Part shown: in pieces, positions 1 to 8,245 of the stretch
Layout of the letters: every line of letters begins with the position of its first letter
How positions within the stretch are numbered: position 1 is the first letter of the stretch
From: a virus
DNA: 64,000 bases
Reading direction: 5' to 3' (one strand)
Virus record (IMG/VR): IMGVR_UViG_3300042691_042003
Span: 182,082-246,081 of that record
The notes under the pieces: generated by a model
Databases searched by the model: none
Seen by the model: only the letters and a program-made list of their open reading frames with translations
Told to the model about the DNA's origin: nothing
Made by a program: the position numbers and the translations under genes

Positions 1-1473
1 AATCTCAGACCTGGTCATATTGCTAAACCTCTTCGTATGCTCGATCCTTTAGCAACGACTATTCCTTCTGTTGCCGGTAATGGATATCCTGTTCCTCCTC
101 GTTCTCTTCCACAAAGAGCTCTTGTTGCTGAACAATCCGATATTTCAGGTGATATGAATTTCTTCGCTCTCGGATTTGGTGGTCAAATCGTAATGAGATC
201 TTCCGAATGGATTATGAATGGTCCTGGAACCGACTTTACTGTATTTGAAACTACATGGGGTGATCCTTCTTGTCGTCCTTCAAATTCCGAACAAGCTCTT
301 ATTGAGATTTCCGAAGATGGTGTTAATTGGATGACTCCTGGTTCTTTAAGTACAGGTCTTGGAGGTGCTTATAACTCTTGTTATAATGGTTCATTCGATA
401 TCACACCTCTTATGAAGATTCAATTTATACGTATTACTGATCGTACTAATCCTGATTGGAGAGTTCAAGGTGATGGCAATGATGGTTATGATGTAGATGG
501 TATCGTTGTAAATTATTCTCTTCCACCTACTGCATTTTCTGCTCCACAATCACCTATATGTGATTATCAGCAAGGAGTTGCTTCTCAATATGTAGGTGCT
601 GCAGGAAATTTCCCTGGTCGTGGAATTGTTTCGACTCGTAAGAATTTCTCTAAAGCTAATATTAATGAAGATGGATTCCCCACTGCTGCAATGACTAATC
701 CTGGTCTTCGTGATTCCGGTCCTGCTAGTGGATCTTATAATTTCTTCTCTCTCGGTTTTGGTGGTTGGGCTTGTCTTCAACTTCCTTATACTGTGTTTAA
801 TGGTCCTGGTCCTGAATTCTATTCATTCGAAACGACTTGGAATAATCAGCCTTGTCCTAATTATCCAGAAAGAGCTAATGTTTCGGTTTCGGTTGATGGA
901 ACAAATTGGTCTTCAACTGTACTAATTTGTAAAGATGCTCTTGGTATTGTTGGAACCTCTTCAGCTATTGATTTATCTTCATTCGGACCTGAATTCTCTA
1001 TGGTTAATTTTATTCGTTTTCAAGAAGCATCTAATCCTGCTGATTTTGGTGGAGGTGCTGATGGTTATGATATGGATAATATTGTTATTTCTCAGCTACC
1101 ACCTCCTACTCCAAGTGCTACACCAACTGGATTTTCTTGTGAAACGATTACCTCAAATCGTATTGCTATCGTAGAAGGTCAAAACACTTATATGGATGGT
1201 GGAATTCCTGAAGAGATGTTTCCTCTCGAAATCGTAGGAGGAAATGTAGTTACTGATAAGCTTTCTTTCTTTGCAACTATCGCTGAAGAAGGAACCTATC
1301 ATTACACTGTAAGAAGCTATCAAGGAACTTTTGTTTCTGAAGGTCTTCTTCAAGGATCTCTTTTCGAAACACCTACTACAGAAGTTGATGTTAGGAATTT
1401 TAGTAATGGAGTTTACTTCTTAACTCTCTCTTCTAATACAACTAAAGAAACCGTTAAGTTCGTAAAGAACTAA
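1..1473 (+). CDS. exported surface protein with T9SS-type sorting domain, 5' truncated
   Basis: The frame is open from base 1, so the gene starts outside the window; an internal ATG lies at 37. Two homologous modules follow one another (about residues 40-185 and 195-370 counted from that ATG). Each has an LGFGG motif, then FETTW with a nearby Cys, a DG.NW motif and a closing DGYD(V/M)D(G/N)IV motif. The last ~80 residues resemble a type A C-terminal sorting domain of the Bacteroidetes type IX secretion system, ending NGVYFLTLSSNTTKETVKFV plus a basic tail. In that family this domain directs passage across the outer membrane and attachment to the surface. The signal peptide would be in the missing part. 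A terminator follows directly. The role is inferred; it could also be a virion adhesin that has borrowed a host-like domain. Confidence 0.7.
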   Translation, partial: NLRPGHIAKPLRMLDPLATTIPSVAGNGYPVPPRSLPQRALVAEQSDISGDMNFFALGFGGQIVMRSSEWIMNGPGTDFTVFETTWGDPSCRPSNSEQALIEISEDGVNWMTPGSLSTGLGGAYNSCYNGSFDITPLMKIQFIRITDRTNPDWRVQGDGNDGYDVDGIVVNYSLPPTAFSAPQSPICDYQQGVASQYVGAAGNFPGRGIVSTRKNFSKANINEDGFPTAAMTNPGLRDSGPASGSYNFFSLGFGGWACLQLPYTVFNGPGPEFYSFETTWNNQPCPNYPERANVSVSVDGTNWSSTVLICKDALGIVGTSSAIDLSSFGPEFSMVNFIRFQEASNPADFGGGADGYDMDNIVISQLPPPTPSATPTGFSCETITSNRIAIVEGQNTYMDGGIPEEMFPLEIVGGNVVTDKLSFFATIAEEGTYHYTVRSYQGTFVSEGLLQGSLFETPTTEVDVRNFSNGVYFLTLSSNTTKETVKFVKN

Positions 1474-1488
1474 TCGTTTAAGTACTTA

Positions 1489-1519
1489 CACAAAGGGCTC
1501 GAAAGAGCCCTTTTTTGTG
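1489..1519 (+). terminator. intrinsic terminator
   Basis: A GGGCTC-GAAA-GAGCCC hairpin (stem extended by AAA/TTT) is followed by a T tract at 1511-1516. It ends the transcript of the surface protein gene. Confidence 0.85.
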
Positions 1520-1532
1520 CTTTACTTCATAT

Positions 1533-1542
1533 GATAAATATC
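1533..1542 (+). promoter_or_regulatory. late-promoter-like box
   Basis: GATAAATATC followed by TAGAAATA. The same GATAAATATCTA string occurs at 44210. It resembles the T4 late promoter TATAAATA and lies between a terminator and the first capsid-targeting-type gene. Confidence 0.5.
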
Positions 1543-1573
1543 TAGAAATAAATTTAAGAAAATACTTCATATA

Positions 1574-1831
1574 ATGAAAAATCTATTTACTTACGAAGAA
1601 TTTTTAAACGAAGGGTCTACTAAGGTTGATGGAATCAATATAATTGATACCAAATACGTAGTAGCTCATAATTTCAAAAAACCCAGTGGAAAGGGCGTTT
1701 GGAAATGGTCTTTTTATTCAGACGGAGGAGATTCAGTAAAGACTCCTATTATGGATTATGAAAAGGCTAAAAAATGGGCAGCTGATTGGGCTAAGTTTAA
1801 AAAAGAACCTTGGGTTTATTTATTACCTTAA
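1574..1831 (+). CDS. small protein with capsid-targeting-type leader
   Basis: 85 residues. The N-terminus MKNLFTYEEFLNE followed by G matches the leader shared by nine proteins here and resembles the T4 internal-protein capsid-targeting sequence (IPIII: MKTYQEFIAE). In T4 the prohead protease gp21 cuts after the Glu. The remaining ~72 residues are basic and Trp-rich (KGVWKWSFY, WAADWAKF) with no recognised fold. A late-promoter-like box lies 30 bases upstream. Packaging into the head is inferred from the leader. Confidence 0.6.
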   Translation: MKNLFTYEEFLNEGSTKVDGINIIDTKYVVAHNFKKPSGKGVWKWSFYSDGGDSVKTPIMDYEKAKKWAADWAKFKKEPWVYLLP

Positions 1832-1846
1832 AAAAAAATTAATTTT

Positions 1847-2815
1847 ATGAAAAGAATTTTTTATCTCATTGGAGCTCTCTTCCTTTTTTCTTCTTGTCGC
1901 AGAGAAGACATGGAAATCAAAAACCCGGAAACCTCTCCATCGGTTGAAGTAAGACAATGTGCTTCTATGGATGTTCTTCAAAAACAACTACAAGAAGATC
2001 CTCAACTTCAATCTCGTATGGATGAAATCGAAACCAATCTTGAAAAGAATCAAAATCTTATGAAGATGGGTCGATTAGTAAATGGTGTTTATGAAATTCC
2101 TGTTTGGGTTAATGTTCTTTATAGAACATCTGCTGAAAATATTTCTCAAACTCAAATTCAATCTCAGATTGATGTACTTAACGAAGATTTCGGAGGAACA
2201 AATACAGATAATGTTTTAGTCCCTTCTACTTTTTCAACATTGAAAGCCGGAAATTGTAATATCCGTTTTGTTCTACAAGGTGTTACTCGTAAATCAACTA
2301 CGAAAACTTCTTGGAGGACTGATAATTCTATGAAGATTTCTTCTAAGGGAGGAATTAATCCTACTTCGCCTACGATATATTTAAATCTATGGGTCTGCAC
2401 TCTCGCTAATGGTATTCTAGGTTATGCTCAATTTCCAGGAGGATCTTCATCAACTGATGGTGTTGTTATTCTAAATACTGCCTTTGGTAGAACAGGAACT
2501 GCTACAGCTCCTTTCAATAAAGGTCGAACTGCTACTCATGAAGTTGGTCATTGGTTAAACCTTCGTCATATTTGGGGTGATGCTACTTGTGGTTCTGATT
2601 TAGTTAACGATACACCAACTCATAATACTGCTAATTACGGTTGTCCAGCAGCTGGTCATCGTTCAACTTGTACTGGAACTCCAATTGAAATGTGGATGAA
2701 TTACATGGATTACACTGACGATGCTTGTATGTATATGTTTTCTACTGGTCAAAAATCTAGAATGTTAGCTACTTTTGCTTCAGGAGGTGGAAGAACATCG
2801 TTTGCTCAACCTTAA
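1847..2815 (+). CDS. lipoprotein metalloprotease, M43 (cytophagalysin/pappalysin) family
   Basis: 322 residues. The N-terminus is a lipoprotein signal (hydrophobic stretch, then lipobox LFSSC with Cys17). The C-terminal half has the extended zinc motif HEVGHWLNLRH (HExxHxxGxxH), then Gly-Asp, Cys-rich loops (DATCGSDLVNDTP, YGCPA, CTGTP) and a Met-turn MNYMDY, in the order typical of M43 peptidases. These are usually secreted proteases of Bacteroidetes. It would sit on the host envelope or be released. It lies between two genes with capsid-targeting-type leaders but lacks that leader itself. Catalytic residues look intact. Confidence 0.88.
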   Translation: MKRIFYLIGALFLFSSCRREDMEIKNPETSPSVEVRQCASMDVLQKQLQEDPQLQSRMDEIETNLEKNQNLMKMGRLVNGVYEIPVWVNVLYRTSAENISQTQIQSQIDVLNEDFGGTNTDNVLVPSTFSTLKAGNCNIRFVLQGVTRKSTTKTSWRTDNSMKISSKGGINPTSPTIYLNLWVCTLANGILGYAQFPGGSSSTDGVVILNTAFGRTGTATAPFNKGRTATHEVGHWLNLRHIWGDATCGSDLVNDTPTHNTANYGCPAAGHRSTCTGTPIEMWMNYMDYTDDACMYMFSTGQKSRMLATFASGGGRTSFAQP

Positions 2816-2823
2816 TTATATTC

Positions 2824-3021
2824 ATGAAATTTTACACATATCGAGAATTTTTAAGAGAAACAGCATATAAAGAAGGAAGTAGAAAACCTACGGCTGAAGA
2901 AAGAAAAATGTGTAAATCACCTGAAGGATTTAATCAGATAAATCATTGTAAAGCTTTAGGACTTATTCCTAGAGCAGATGGAACTAAAAAAGTAAGTGCT
3001 AAATACGGAGGAGATGAGTAA
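2824..3021 (+). CDS. 65-aa protein with capsid-targeting-type leader
   Basis: Starts MKFYTYREFLRE followed by T, a variant of the shared leader with the predicted cut after Glu12. The rest is a short basic segment with two Cys (MCKSPEGFNQINHC). No function is recognised. It overlaps the next gene by 8 bases. Confidence 0.55.
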   Translation: MKFYTYREFLRETAYKEGSRKPTAEERKMCKSPEGFNQINHCKALGLIPRADGTKKVSAKYGGDE

Positions 3022-3742
3022 TGAAAAAGATATACAAAGACTAGAAGATTCTTTAAGAGGAAAAAAGGTCTTACTAATAACGACCTCAAATCGTTGGTCA
3101 GGACATGATGAAAAACCTAAATCGTCTAGACTTGCTGAAGATCTGGCTAGTAGAATAGGTGCTACAATAATCGATGCTTCAAAATTGAAGATTTATCCTT
3201 GCGAAGGAAATGTTTCTACCGTTAACGGAAATAATTGCGGAACCGTAGATTCGGTTTTAAAAGATAAGACGAAGAATCCTACAGGTCATCATCGTTGCTG
3301 GGTTAATATTAATAATCCTGACGACGAACTTTGGAAAATAAGCAAAGAGATATTTGAAGCTGATTCGGTTATATTTTTCGCTTCAGTGAGATGGGGTCAA
3401 ACCAATTCTATATATCAGAAACTAATTGAACGCTTGAATTGGCTAGAGAATCGCTGGGCAACTTTGAATGAGAGTAATATATTATCTAATAAGGAGGCAG
3501 GCATTGTCCTAGTTGGCCACAATTGGAACGGAGTAGCTGTTTTAGAAACACAAAAGCAGGTTCTACAATTTTATGGATTTAAAGTTCCTACCGAGCTATC
3601 GTTTAATTGGCAATGGACTACCGATCCTTTTGATGAATCCGAAGAAGGATATATTCAAGATCCTAAAGATTTTAAAGAAGATTTCGATCTTGGATCTAAT
3701 GCATTGAAAGAATCATTCAAAAACTTCTTTAAAAGACAATGA
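3014..3742 (+). CDS. flavodoxin-fold NAD(P)H-dependent oxidoreductase-like protein
   Basis: About 242 residues from the ATG at 3014; an in-frame ATG at 2996 lies deeper inside the upstream gene and is less likely. The start of the core, KKVLLITTSNRWSG, followed by a strand-loop pattern (DSVIFFASVRWGQTNSIYQKLIERLNW, given in parts: VIFFASVRWGQ then KLIERLNW) and GIVLVGHNWNG, fits the NADPH-dependent FMN reductase/flavodoxin fold. Redox activity is inferred. It lies inside the cluster of genes with head-targeting leaders but has no such leader. Confidence 0.6.
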   Translation: MSNEKDIQRLEDSLRGKKVLLITTSNRWSGHDEKPKSSRLAEDLASRIGATIIDASKLKIYPCEGNVSTVNGNNCGTVDSVLKDKTKNPTGHHRCWVNINNPDDELWKISKEIFEADSVIFFASVRWGQTNSIYQKLIERLNWLENRWATLNESNILSNKEAGIVLVGHNWNGVAVLETQKQVLQFYGFKVPTELSFNWQWTTDPFDESEEGYIQDPKDFKEDFDLGSNALKESFKNFFKRQ

Positions 3743-4536
3743 AAAACTTAAAAACTTACGATAGCTGGTTAAACGAATCAACAGTTAATCCTATTGTTGA
3801 GGATCTACTTACTCGAGCAGAACCTACTATTCAACAGATGGTTAATAAATCTAGAGAGGCTTATGTAAAACAATACGAGCGTGAATGGACTAAATACGAT
3901 GAAACGATTACTAGATTAATCATAATCTCTAATATGGTTCGATCTTTTGAAATTTACACGAAACATAATGATAGACTCGTTAACTTTACAGTAAAAGGAT
4001 CTCCAAAAGGATCTATGGTTATCTCTTCACAAATTGATAGAGATGATGTACCTCATTATTTAGATACTGAGGTAATTTATGCAGGAGGTTATAATATACA
4101 GGCTCTTCATTATCGTTATATTACGAAAACTAATCTAACTAAAACTGGAGCTGATACTAAAACCAAAGAGATAGGAGAAAAAATCAAGAAGCTTTCTAAA
4201 CTAGAAAAGATCAATAAAGAAATCGAAGGTTATCAAGTCAGAATAAAGGATAATGAAGAGAATATTGCTAAAAATTCGGTTTTATCTGACGAAGAAATAA
4301 AGGATATTCTTCGAAAGGGAGAGTATGGTAGTACTATTGATACTACATGGGAGGATGTTGTTCGGAACAAAGGACATTACGATAGCAGAGAAGAATTTGA
4401 AACTTCTCAAAAGCAATACATCGCTGATAAGATAGTATTTTGGAAAAGGGTAAATATTGAATGGAAAATTGAGAATAATACAGCTCTCAAAAAGAATATT
4501 GACAAATTAAATAAGAAGTTAGAGACACTAATATGA
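3739..4536 (+). CDS. coiled-coil protein with capsid-targeting-type leader
   Basis: 265 residues, start overlapping the previous stop (ATGA). The leader MKNLKTYDSWLNE followed by S is identical in its first 14 residues to the next gene product. The mature part has a middle region rich in beta-type residues and a lysine/glutamate-rich coiled-coil C-terminal half (about 140-265). No catalytic motif is seen. The matching leader on two unrelated proteins implies a transferable targeting tag. Confidence 0.6.
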   Translation: MKNLKTYDSWLNESTVNPIVEDLLTRAEPTIQQMVNKSREAYVKQYEREWTKYDETITRLIIISNMVRSFEIYTKHNDRLVNFTVKGSPKGSMVISSQIDRDDVPHYLDTEVIYAGGYNIQALHYRYITKTNLTKTGADTKTKEIGEKIKKLSKLEKINKEIEGYQVRIKDNEENIAKNSVLSDEEIKDILRKGEYGSTIDTTWEDVVRNKGHYDSREEFETSQKQYIADKIVFWKRVNIEWKIENNTALKKNIDKLNKKLETLI

Positions 4537-5129
4537 AAAATTTAAAAACCTACGATAGCTGGTTGAATGAATCTTCAGGAGATTTACTTAAACCGAGAAG
4601 AGGAAAACCTTTACATTTCGATCATCGTAGATATCCAGAGCTAGCAGGTGAGCTATTCAATCTTATTACTATTGCATATTCGGAAATAGGAGGTCATGCT
4701 AAAATAAAATCTCCAGAAGATATATTCTCTGATCCTGATTGGAATTTCTGGGAAGGTACTGATATTCACGGATCTCAAGATTTTGATATTGTCATATTTG
4801 GACAGAAGACTAAATTTGGTGTTAAATTTTCCGGGGTAGGACATGATGGAGCAAAAGATTCTAAGAAAGAGTATCTAGACGATCTAGGATCAGATCTTAA
4901 GAATTTAGGTTATTACATCGAATCTTCTGGAAAATTTGCTGAGATTCTTATGAATAAGTACGGATGTCCTGTTATAGAAGACGAAGAAACTGTTGTTAAA
5001 GTTCTTGGTAAACAAGTTCAATGGATAGGTAAATCTTCAAATCCAGAACATACAGGTAATGGATGGTACATACGTAATATTGGAGGACATCCTCATGAAA
5101 AGATTTTAATAGGTCGACCAAAAAGTTAA
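4533..5129 (+). CDS. GNAT-like acetyltransferase with capsid-targeting-type leader
   Basis: 198 residues; ATG overlaps the upstream stop. Leader MKNLKTYDSWLNE, predicted cut before Ser14. The remainder has patterns I associate with GNAT-type proteins of large phages: YPELAGELFNLITIAYSEIGG, in two parts YPELAGELFNLIT and IAYSEIGGH, then KIKSPEDI, FDIVIFG, GVKFSGVGHDGAKDSKKEYL and GWYIRNIGG. If correct, this would be an acetyltransferase delivered from the virion, analogous in logic to T4 Alt. The fold assignment comes from recall and is tentative. Confidence 0.5.
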   Translation: MKNLKTYDSWLNESSGDLLKPRRGKPLHFDHRRYPELAGELFNLITIAYSEIGGHAKIKSPEDIFSDPDWNFWEGTDIHGSQDFDIVIFGQKTKFGVKFSGVGHDGAKDSKKEYLDDLGSDLKNLGYYIESSGKFAEILMNKYGCPVIEDEETVVKVLGKQVQWIGKSSNPEHTGNGWYIRNIGGHPHEKILIGRPKS

Positions 5130-5180
5130 AATAAATTTTTTTCTTTACGATATTTGTTTTATATTAGCAATACAAAAATA
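5130..5180 (+). promoter_or_regulatory. class A promoter (short form)
   Basis: AAATTTTTTTCTTT, then TTGTTTTATATTAGC about 10 bases later, upstream of ATG 5186. This is the first copy of the dispersed promoter block. Confidence 0.6.
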
Positions 5181-5185
5181 AACAT

Positions 5186-6262
5186 ATGAAAGTAGCATTT
5201 TTTCACGGACTCGAATCTTCCCCAAAATCTGATAAGAATGATTCTCTTCGAAGCAGATTCGATTTTGTTTACGATCCTCCTATGTCTTATTCGGATCCCG
5301 GTCTATTTGAAAAAGTTCTTTCAGAGGTAAAGAAAAATAAAATCGATCTTCTTATAGGGTCATCTATGGGTGGTTGGTTCGCTTATTGCATTTCAACTCT
5401 GACAGGAATTCCCACACTCCTTTTTAATCCTGCAGTTCATAGTCGTCCTACGGAACCTAAAGTTAGGATAGGAAATAGAAAAGCAAAGCACACTCTAGTC
5501 TTAGGAATCAGTGATAAAGTTATTATTCCTATGCTTACTCAAAATTGGGTTGCAAAAGAAGGAATCGGTTCTTTTAAAATTTATTTTGAATCTAACGAAC
5601 ATAGGACCCCTATCGATATTTTTGATAAATGGTTAGATATTGAATCTAATAAGCTTAATGAAGAATGGTCAACCGAATCTCCTGGTAATTTACCTGATTG
5701 GTCATTTTTACCAGTTGAAGCTGTACAAACTCTCGTTCCTAATTTTCTAACTAAACGCCCTCCAGTTGGTAATCTCGTAATTGAAGATGATTCGGAAGTT
5801 GAAGATGTTAGAAGAGCACAAAGAAACCTTTCTGATGATGATATTCGTTTTATTAAAGATGCACATGATTCTCCTCCTCAGATTTTCTATCAATGGTTAG
5901 TTCTTAGAGGTGAAAGGCCAAAAATGTCCGATATTAAATCTTATTGGGAATCGAAGAAAAATCTTGATATGATTGGATTTCTAAAGAAAGCAACGAAGAG
6001 ACCGAGACCTTATCAGAAATACGATGATGTAAAAATTCCTACGGATATTGAAACTGAAGATTACTCATTTCCTTCAGGACATTCATATGGTGCTTATTTT
6101 ATAGCATCAAAACTTTCTCAAAAATATCCTCATCTCGTCGATGGACTTTTTTTACTTGCTGATCGAATTGCTAGAAGTCGTATACAAGCAGGAGTTCATT
6201 ATCCTTCTGATGTAGAAGCAGGTAAAATGCTTGCCCTAAAAATGTCACAAAAAGATTTCTAA
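5186..6262 (+). CDS. fusion of YqiA-like alpha/beta hydrolase and soluble PAP2 phosphatase
   Basis: 358 residues, two enzyme-like domains. Residues 1-155 look like a YqiA/UPF0227-type alpha/beta hydrolase: HGLESSP near the start and nucleophile motif GSSMGG (Ser60). Residues 260-358 carry the full PAP2 acid phosphatase signature: K267-x6-R274-P275, PSGH 296-299, and SR-x5-H-x3-D at 331-342. No membrane segment is present, so the PAP2 part resembles soluble class A acid phosphatases. An Asp/Glu-rich linker joins the two. I know of no standard protein with this arrangement. The substrate is unknown; nucleotides or lipid phosphates are possible. Confidence 0.75.
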   Translation: MKVAFFHGLESSPKSDKNDSLRSRFDFVYDPPMSYSDPGLFEKVLSEVKKNKIDLLIGSSMGGWFAYCISTLTGIPTLLFNPAVHSRPTEPKVRIGNRKAKHTLVLGISDKVIIPMLTQNWVAKEGIGSFKIYFESNEHRTPIDIFDKWLDIESNKLNEEWSTESPGNLPDWSFLPVEAVQTLVPNFLTKRPPVGNLVIEDDSEVEDVRRAQRNLSDDDIRFIKDAHDSPPQIFYQWLVLRGERPKMSDIKSYWESKKNLDMIGFLKKATKRPRPYQKYDDVKIPTDIETEDYSFPSGHSYGAYFIASKLSQKYPHLVDGLFLLADRIARSRIQAGVHYPSDVEAGKMLALKMSQKDF

Positions 6263-6263
6263 T

Positions 6264-6533
6264 ATGCCTTATCGTCCACAACAAACACTTACTTTCAAAA
6301 TTGAAAGAGTTAAGCCGGAGAAGAAATATGCAGGAGCTTATAAAAAGATATTCGATATTCTTAATAGAGAAAGGACCTTCTCAGAAGTATATGAAACCGA
6401 TGATAGTGTAGGATTCGTAAATGGAACCTATTGGTTAACTATTTCTGAAACTCCTGATTGGAATGATCTCGAAGCTATACTAAAAATTCCTAACGTTAGC
6501 ATAGCTAAGGAGACCGAGATTCCTAAGATGTAA
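6264..6533 (+). CDS. hypothetical protein, 89 aa
   Basis: Not recognised. Basic N-terminus and WLTISETPDW motif; predicted mixed alpha/beta. One base after the previous stop, so co-transcribed. Its last codons ATG-TAA lie inside the dispersed promoter repeat. Confidence 0.6.
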   Translation: MPYRPQQTLTFKIERVKPEKKYAGAYKKIFDILNRERTFSEVYETDDSVGFVNGTYWLTISETPDWNDLEAILKIPNVSIAKETEIPKM

Positions 6534-6619
6534 TATCCGTGTACCTTTTTCAGAAAAATAGATTTTTTTCTGAAAGAAAAATGTATTATATTAGCTTTAT
6601 CAAATTAAATAATACATTT
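6528..6619 (+). promoter_or_regulatory. class A promoter block, full form
   Basis: Begins ATGTAATATCCGTGTACC, continues with a T tract and TTTTTTTCTG, then ATGTATTATATTAGC and TTTATCAAATTAAATAAT. Drives the gene at 6620. Confidence 0.7.
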
Positions 6620-6883
6620 ATGAACAACGTTTCAAAACTTAAGCCTGGCAAATACATGAAGTCCTATGCTGTACTTCATATGCTCTATCAAATCTATCAA
6701 AAACCAGATCTTGCGGAAACCATAGAAAAGGTTTGTCCAATTCATAAAGGTGAATTCGGTGAATATTTCTCAATCGAAGATCTAAAATCTGTAGATCCAG
6801 AATTTTATAAGAATTTCTTACATAACGAAATCGTTACACATATCATCTTATCCGAAGAAGAAAAACTTAAAGCTTGGATCTAA
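6620..6883 (+). CDS. hypothetical protein, 87 aa
   Basis: Start placed at 6620 because the upstream in-frame codons fall in the promoter block. Not recognised. Contains a short CPIHKGEFGEYF segment and an acidic C-terminus. First gene of a small early-type operon with the next two. Confidence 0.6.
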   Translation: MNNVSKLKPGKYMKSYAVLHMLYQIYQKPDLAETIEKVCPIHKGEFGEYFSIEDLKSVDPEFYKNFLHNEIVTHIILSEEEKLKAWI

Positions 6884-6884
6884 T

Positions 6885-7124
6885 ATGCAAAACGAACTTT
6901 TAAAAGAAGCCTGCAAAAAAGCAGTTAATCATCAGATTCACCTCGGAATCCAAAATGGATGGAGCAAAGAAACTGGAAATCTTTATCAAGCTCTAAGAGA
7001 GCATGCGATTCCTAATTCGGGAATTTGTAGAGATCTCGGTCGTTGTTACTATGCTCATTCATTTGATGTACGAATCGAAGATAAAGTTTACGTAGTTACT
7101 TATTCTGTAGATTCTAGCGATTAA
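6885..7124 (+). CDS. hypothetical protein, 79 aa
   Basis: Not recognised. Contains a Cys/Tyr-rich segment (CRDLGRCYYAHSF) followed by beta-type VYVVTYSV. Its stop overlaps the next start. Confidence 0.6.
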   Translation: MQNELLKEACKKAVNHQIHLGIQNGWSKETGNLYQALREHAIPNSGICRDLGRCYYAHSFDVRIEDKVYVVTYSVDSSD

Positions 7125-7519
7125 TGCCGAAACTTCTTAGAAATCGAACAACGGCTCTTCTTGCTCTAGAATGGTGCAAGAAAAAATGGAAGAAAAGTCG
7201 TTATCATTCAGATTATCCAAAAATTCGAATTCTAAATCGATCAGCAAGAGATCTTTATGGTTGGTACGACGAGGAAAAGAATCTCATCACCATCAATATG
7301 CATCTTAATCGTAGAGTTATTGATATCATTGATACAGTAATTCACGAATACACTCATTACACACAAGATTGTAAGAATCTCTATGATAAGCTATGGGAAG
7401 AGAATGCTCATCGTCCTTATCGAGAACATCCACTCGAAAGAGAAGCTTATCGAAGACAAGAGAAATACGGTAAAATCTGTAAATCTGAAATTGAATCTTG
7501 GTATGTAATATCCGTGTAA
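7124..7519 (+). CDS. small zinc metallopeptidase-like protein (HExxH)
   Basis: 131 residues. VIHEYTHYTQ provides an HExxH zinc motif, and EREAYRRQEKY downstream gives a candidate third ligand (Glu), as in minimal gluzincin/SprT-like proteins. ITINMHLN before the helix fits the usual active-site strand. No signal peptide, so probably cytoplasmic. Its final codons (VISV) are read from inside the next promoter repeat. Confidence 0.65.
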   Translation: MPKLLRNRTTALLALEWCKKKWKKSRYHSDYPKIRILNRSARDLYGWYDEEKNLITINMHLNRRVIDIIDTVIHEYTHYTQDCKNLYDKLWEENAHRPYREHPLEREAYRRQEKYGKICKSEIESWYVISV

Positions 7520-7594
7520 TAAAATTGTTAAAAAAGAATTTTTTCTTTCAAGTATTTATATTATATTAGCTATATCAAATTACAATAAAAACTT
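7503..7594 (+). promoter_or_regulatory. class A promoter block, full form
   Basis: ATGTAATATCCGTGTAATAA, then GAATTTTTTCTTT and TTATATTATATTAGC, CTATATCAAATTACAATAA. Unlike most copies, its left end is coding: the metallopeptidase reads through it to the TAA at 7517-7519. Confidence 0.7.
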
Positions 7595-7687
7595 ATGATA
7601 CTTTTAATCGCAACAGAACTTACACTTCTTTCAACGTTTGGTTCACTCTACATCATCGATCGTCTTAAAAGAAACAACGGCAAGTAA
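7595..7687 (+). CDS. 30-aa single-span membrane peptide
   Basis: ATG at 7595 is the first start after the promoter. The peptide begins MILLIATELTLLSTFGSLYI, a membrane-spanning stretch, and ends in a basic tail (DRLKRNNGK). Phage micro-membrane proteins often act on host functions; nothing more can be said. Confidence 0.45.
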   Translation: MILLIATELTLLSTFGSLYIIDRLKRNNGK

Positions 7688-7697
7688 AATCAATCTT

Positions 7698-7925
7698 ATG
7701 AAACAACAAGAAAAAATCTGGATTCTCTCTCTTCCTACTGAAATGAAGCTTATGATTCTTCAAGAAGCATATGTTCAAAACTTCGCTCATTTTATGCAAC
7801 TTTCTAAGTTGTTCCTTGATACACCAATCACTGATGGTGGACTCGCTACCGAAACAATCGATTCTGTCCTAACTAAGGTTCGTACAAATCCTTCTTCTTT
7901 CGTAAAATCTCAACAACCTATCTAA
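7698..7925 (+). CDS. hypothetical protein, 75 aa
   Basis: Start at 7698 chosen because the longer frame overlaps the 30-aa gene. Helical protein with MKQQEKIWILSLPTEMK at its N-terminus. Not recognised. Confidence 0.6.
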   Translation: MKQQEKIWILSLPTEMKLMILQEAYVQNFAHFMQLSKLFLDTPITDGGLATETIDSVLTKVRTNPSSFVKSQQPI

Positions 7926-7929
7926 TCCG

Positions 7930-8238
7930 ATGATTATCACATCTGAACAACTTCGTCAAGTAAATACGATTCAAACAATCGTCTCTCGAGTAACCGGAAT
8001 TAAAATGCTCGATATTTGTCAAAACTCTCGTAAAGCCGAAATCGTACAAGCAAGACATCTATCAATGTACTTCTGCCGATTCTATACTCGGATTACTACG
8101 AAAGAAATTGCAAAAGCTCATGGTAAGGATAATCATGCTACGGTTCTACATGCTTGCAAAATGATTGAAAATGATATTCATCGTAATCGTAAACTTCAAG
8201 AGATAATTCAAAAAATCAAGTCCGAACTAGGAGTATAA
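7930..8238 (+). CDS. standalone DnaA domain IV-like DNA-binding protein
   Basis: 102 residues corresponding to the C-terminal DNA-binding domain of DnaA: SRKAEIVQARHLSMYFCRFY (basic helix) and KDNHATVLHACKMI (counterpart of the DnaA RDHTTV-xHA-x-K signature). The AAA+ domain is absent. In cells this domain binds DnaA boxes. A phage copy could mark a phage origin, compete with host DnaA or regulate transcription. Function is inferred from the domain only. Confidence 0.8.
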   Translation: MIITSEQLRQVNTIQTIVSRVTGIKMLDICQNSRKAEIVQARHLSMYFCRFYTRITTKEIAKAHGKDNHATVLHACKMIENDIHRNRKLQEIIQKIKSELGV

Positions 8239-8245
8239 ATAACTT

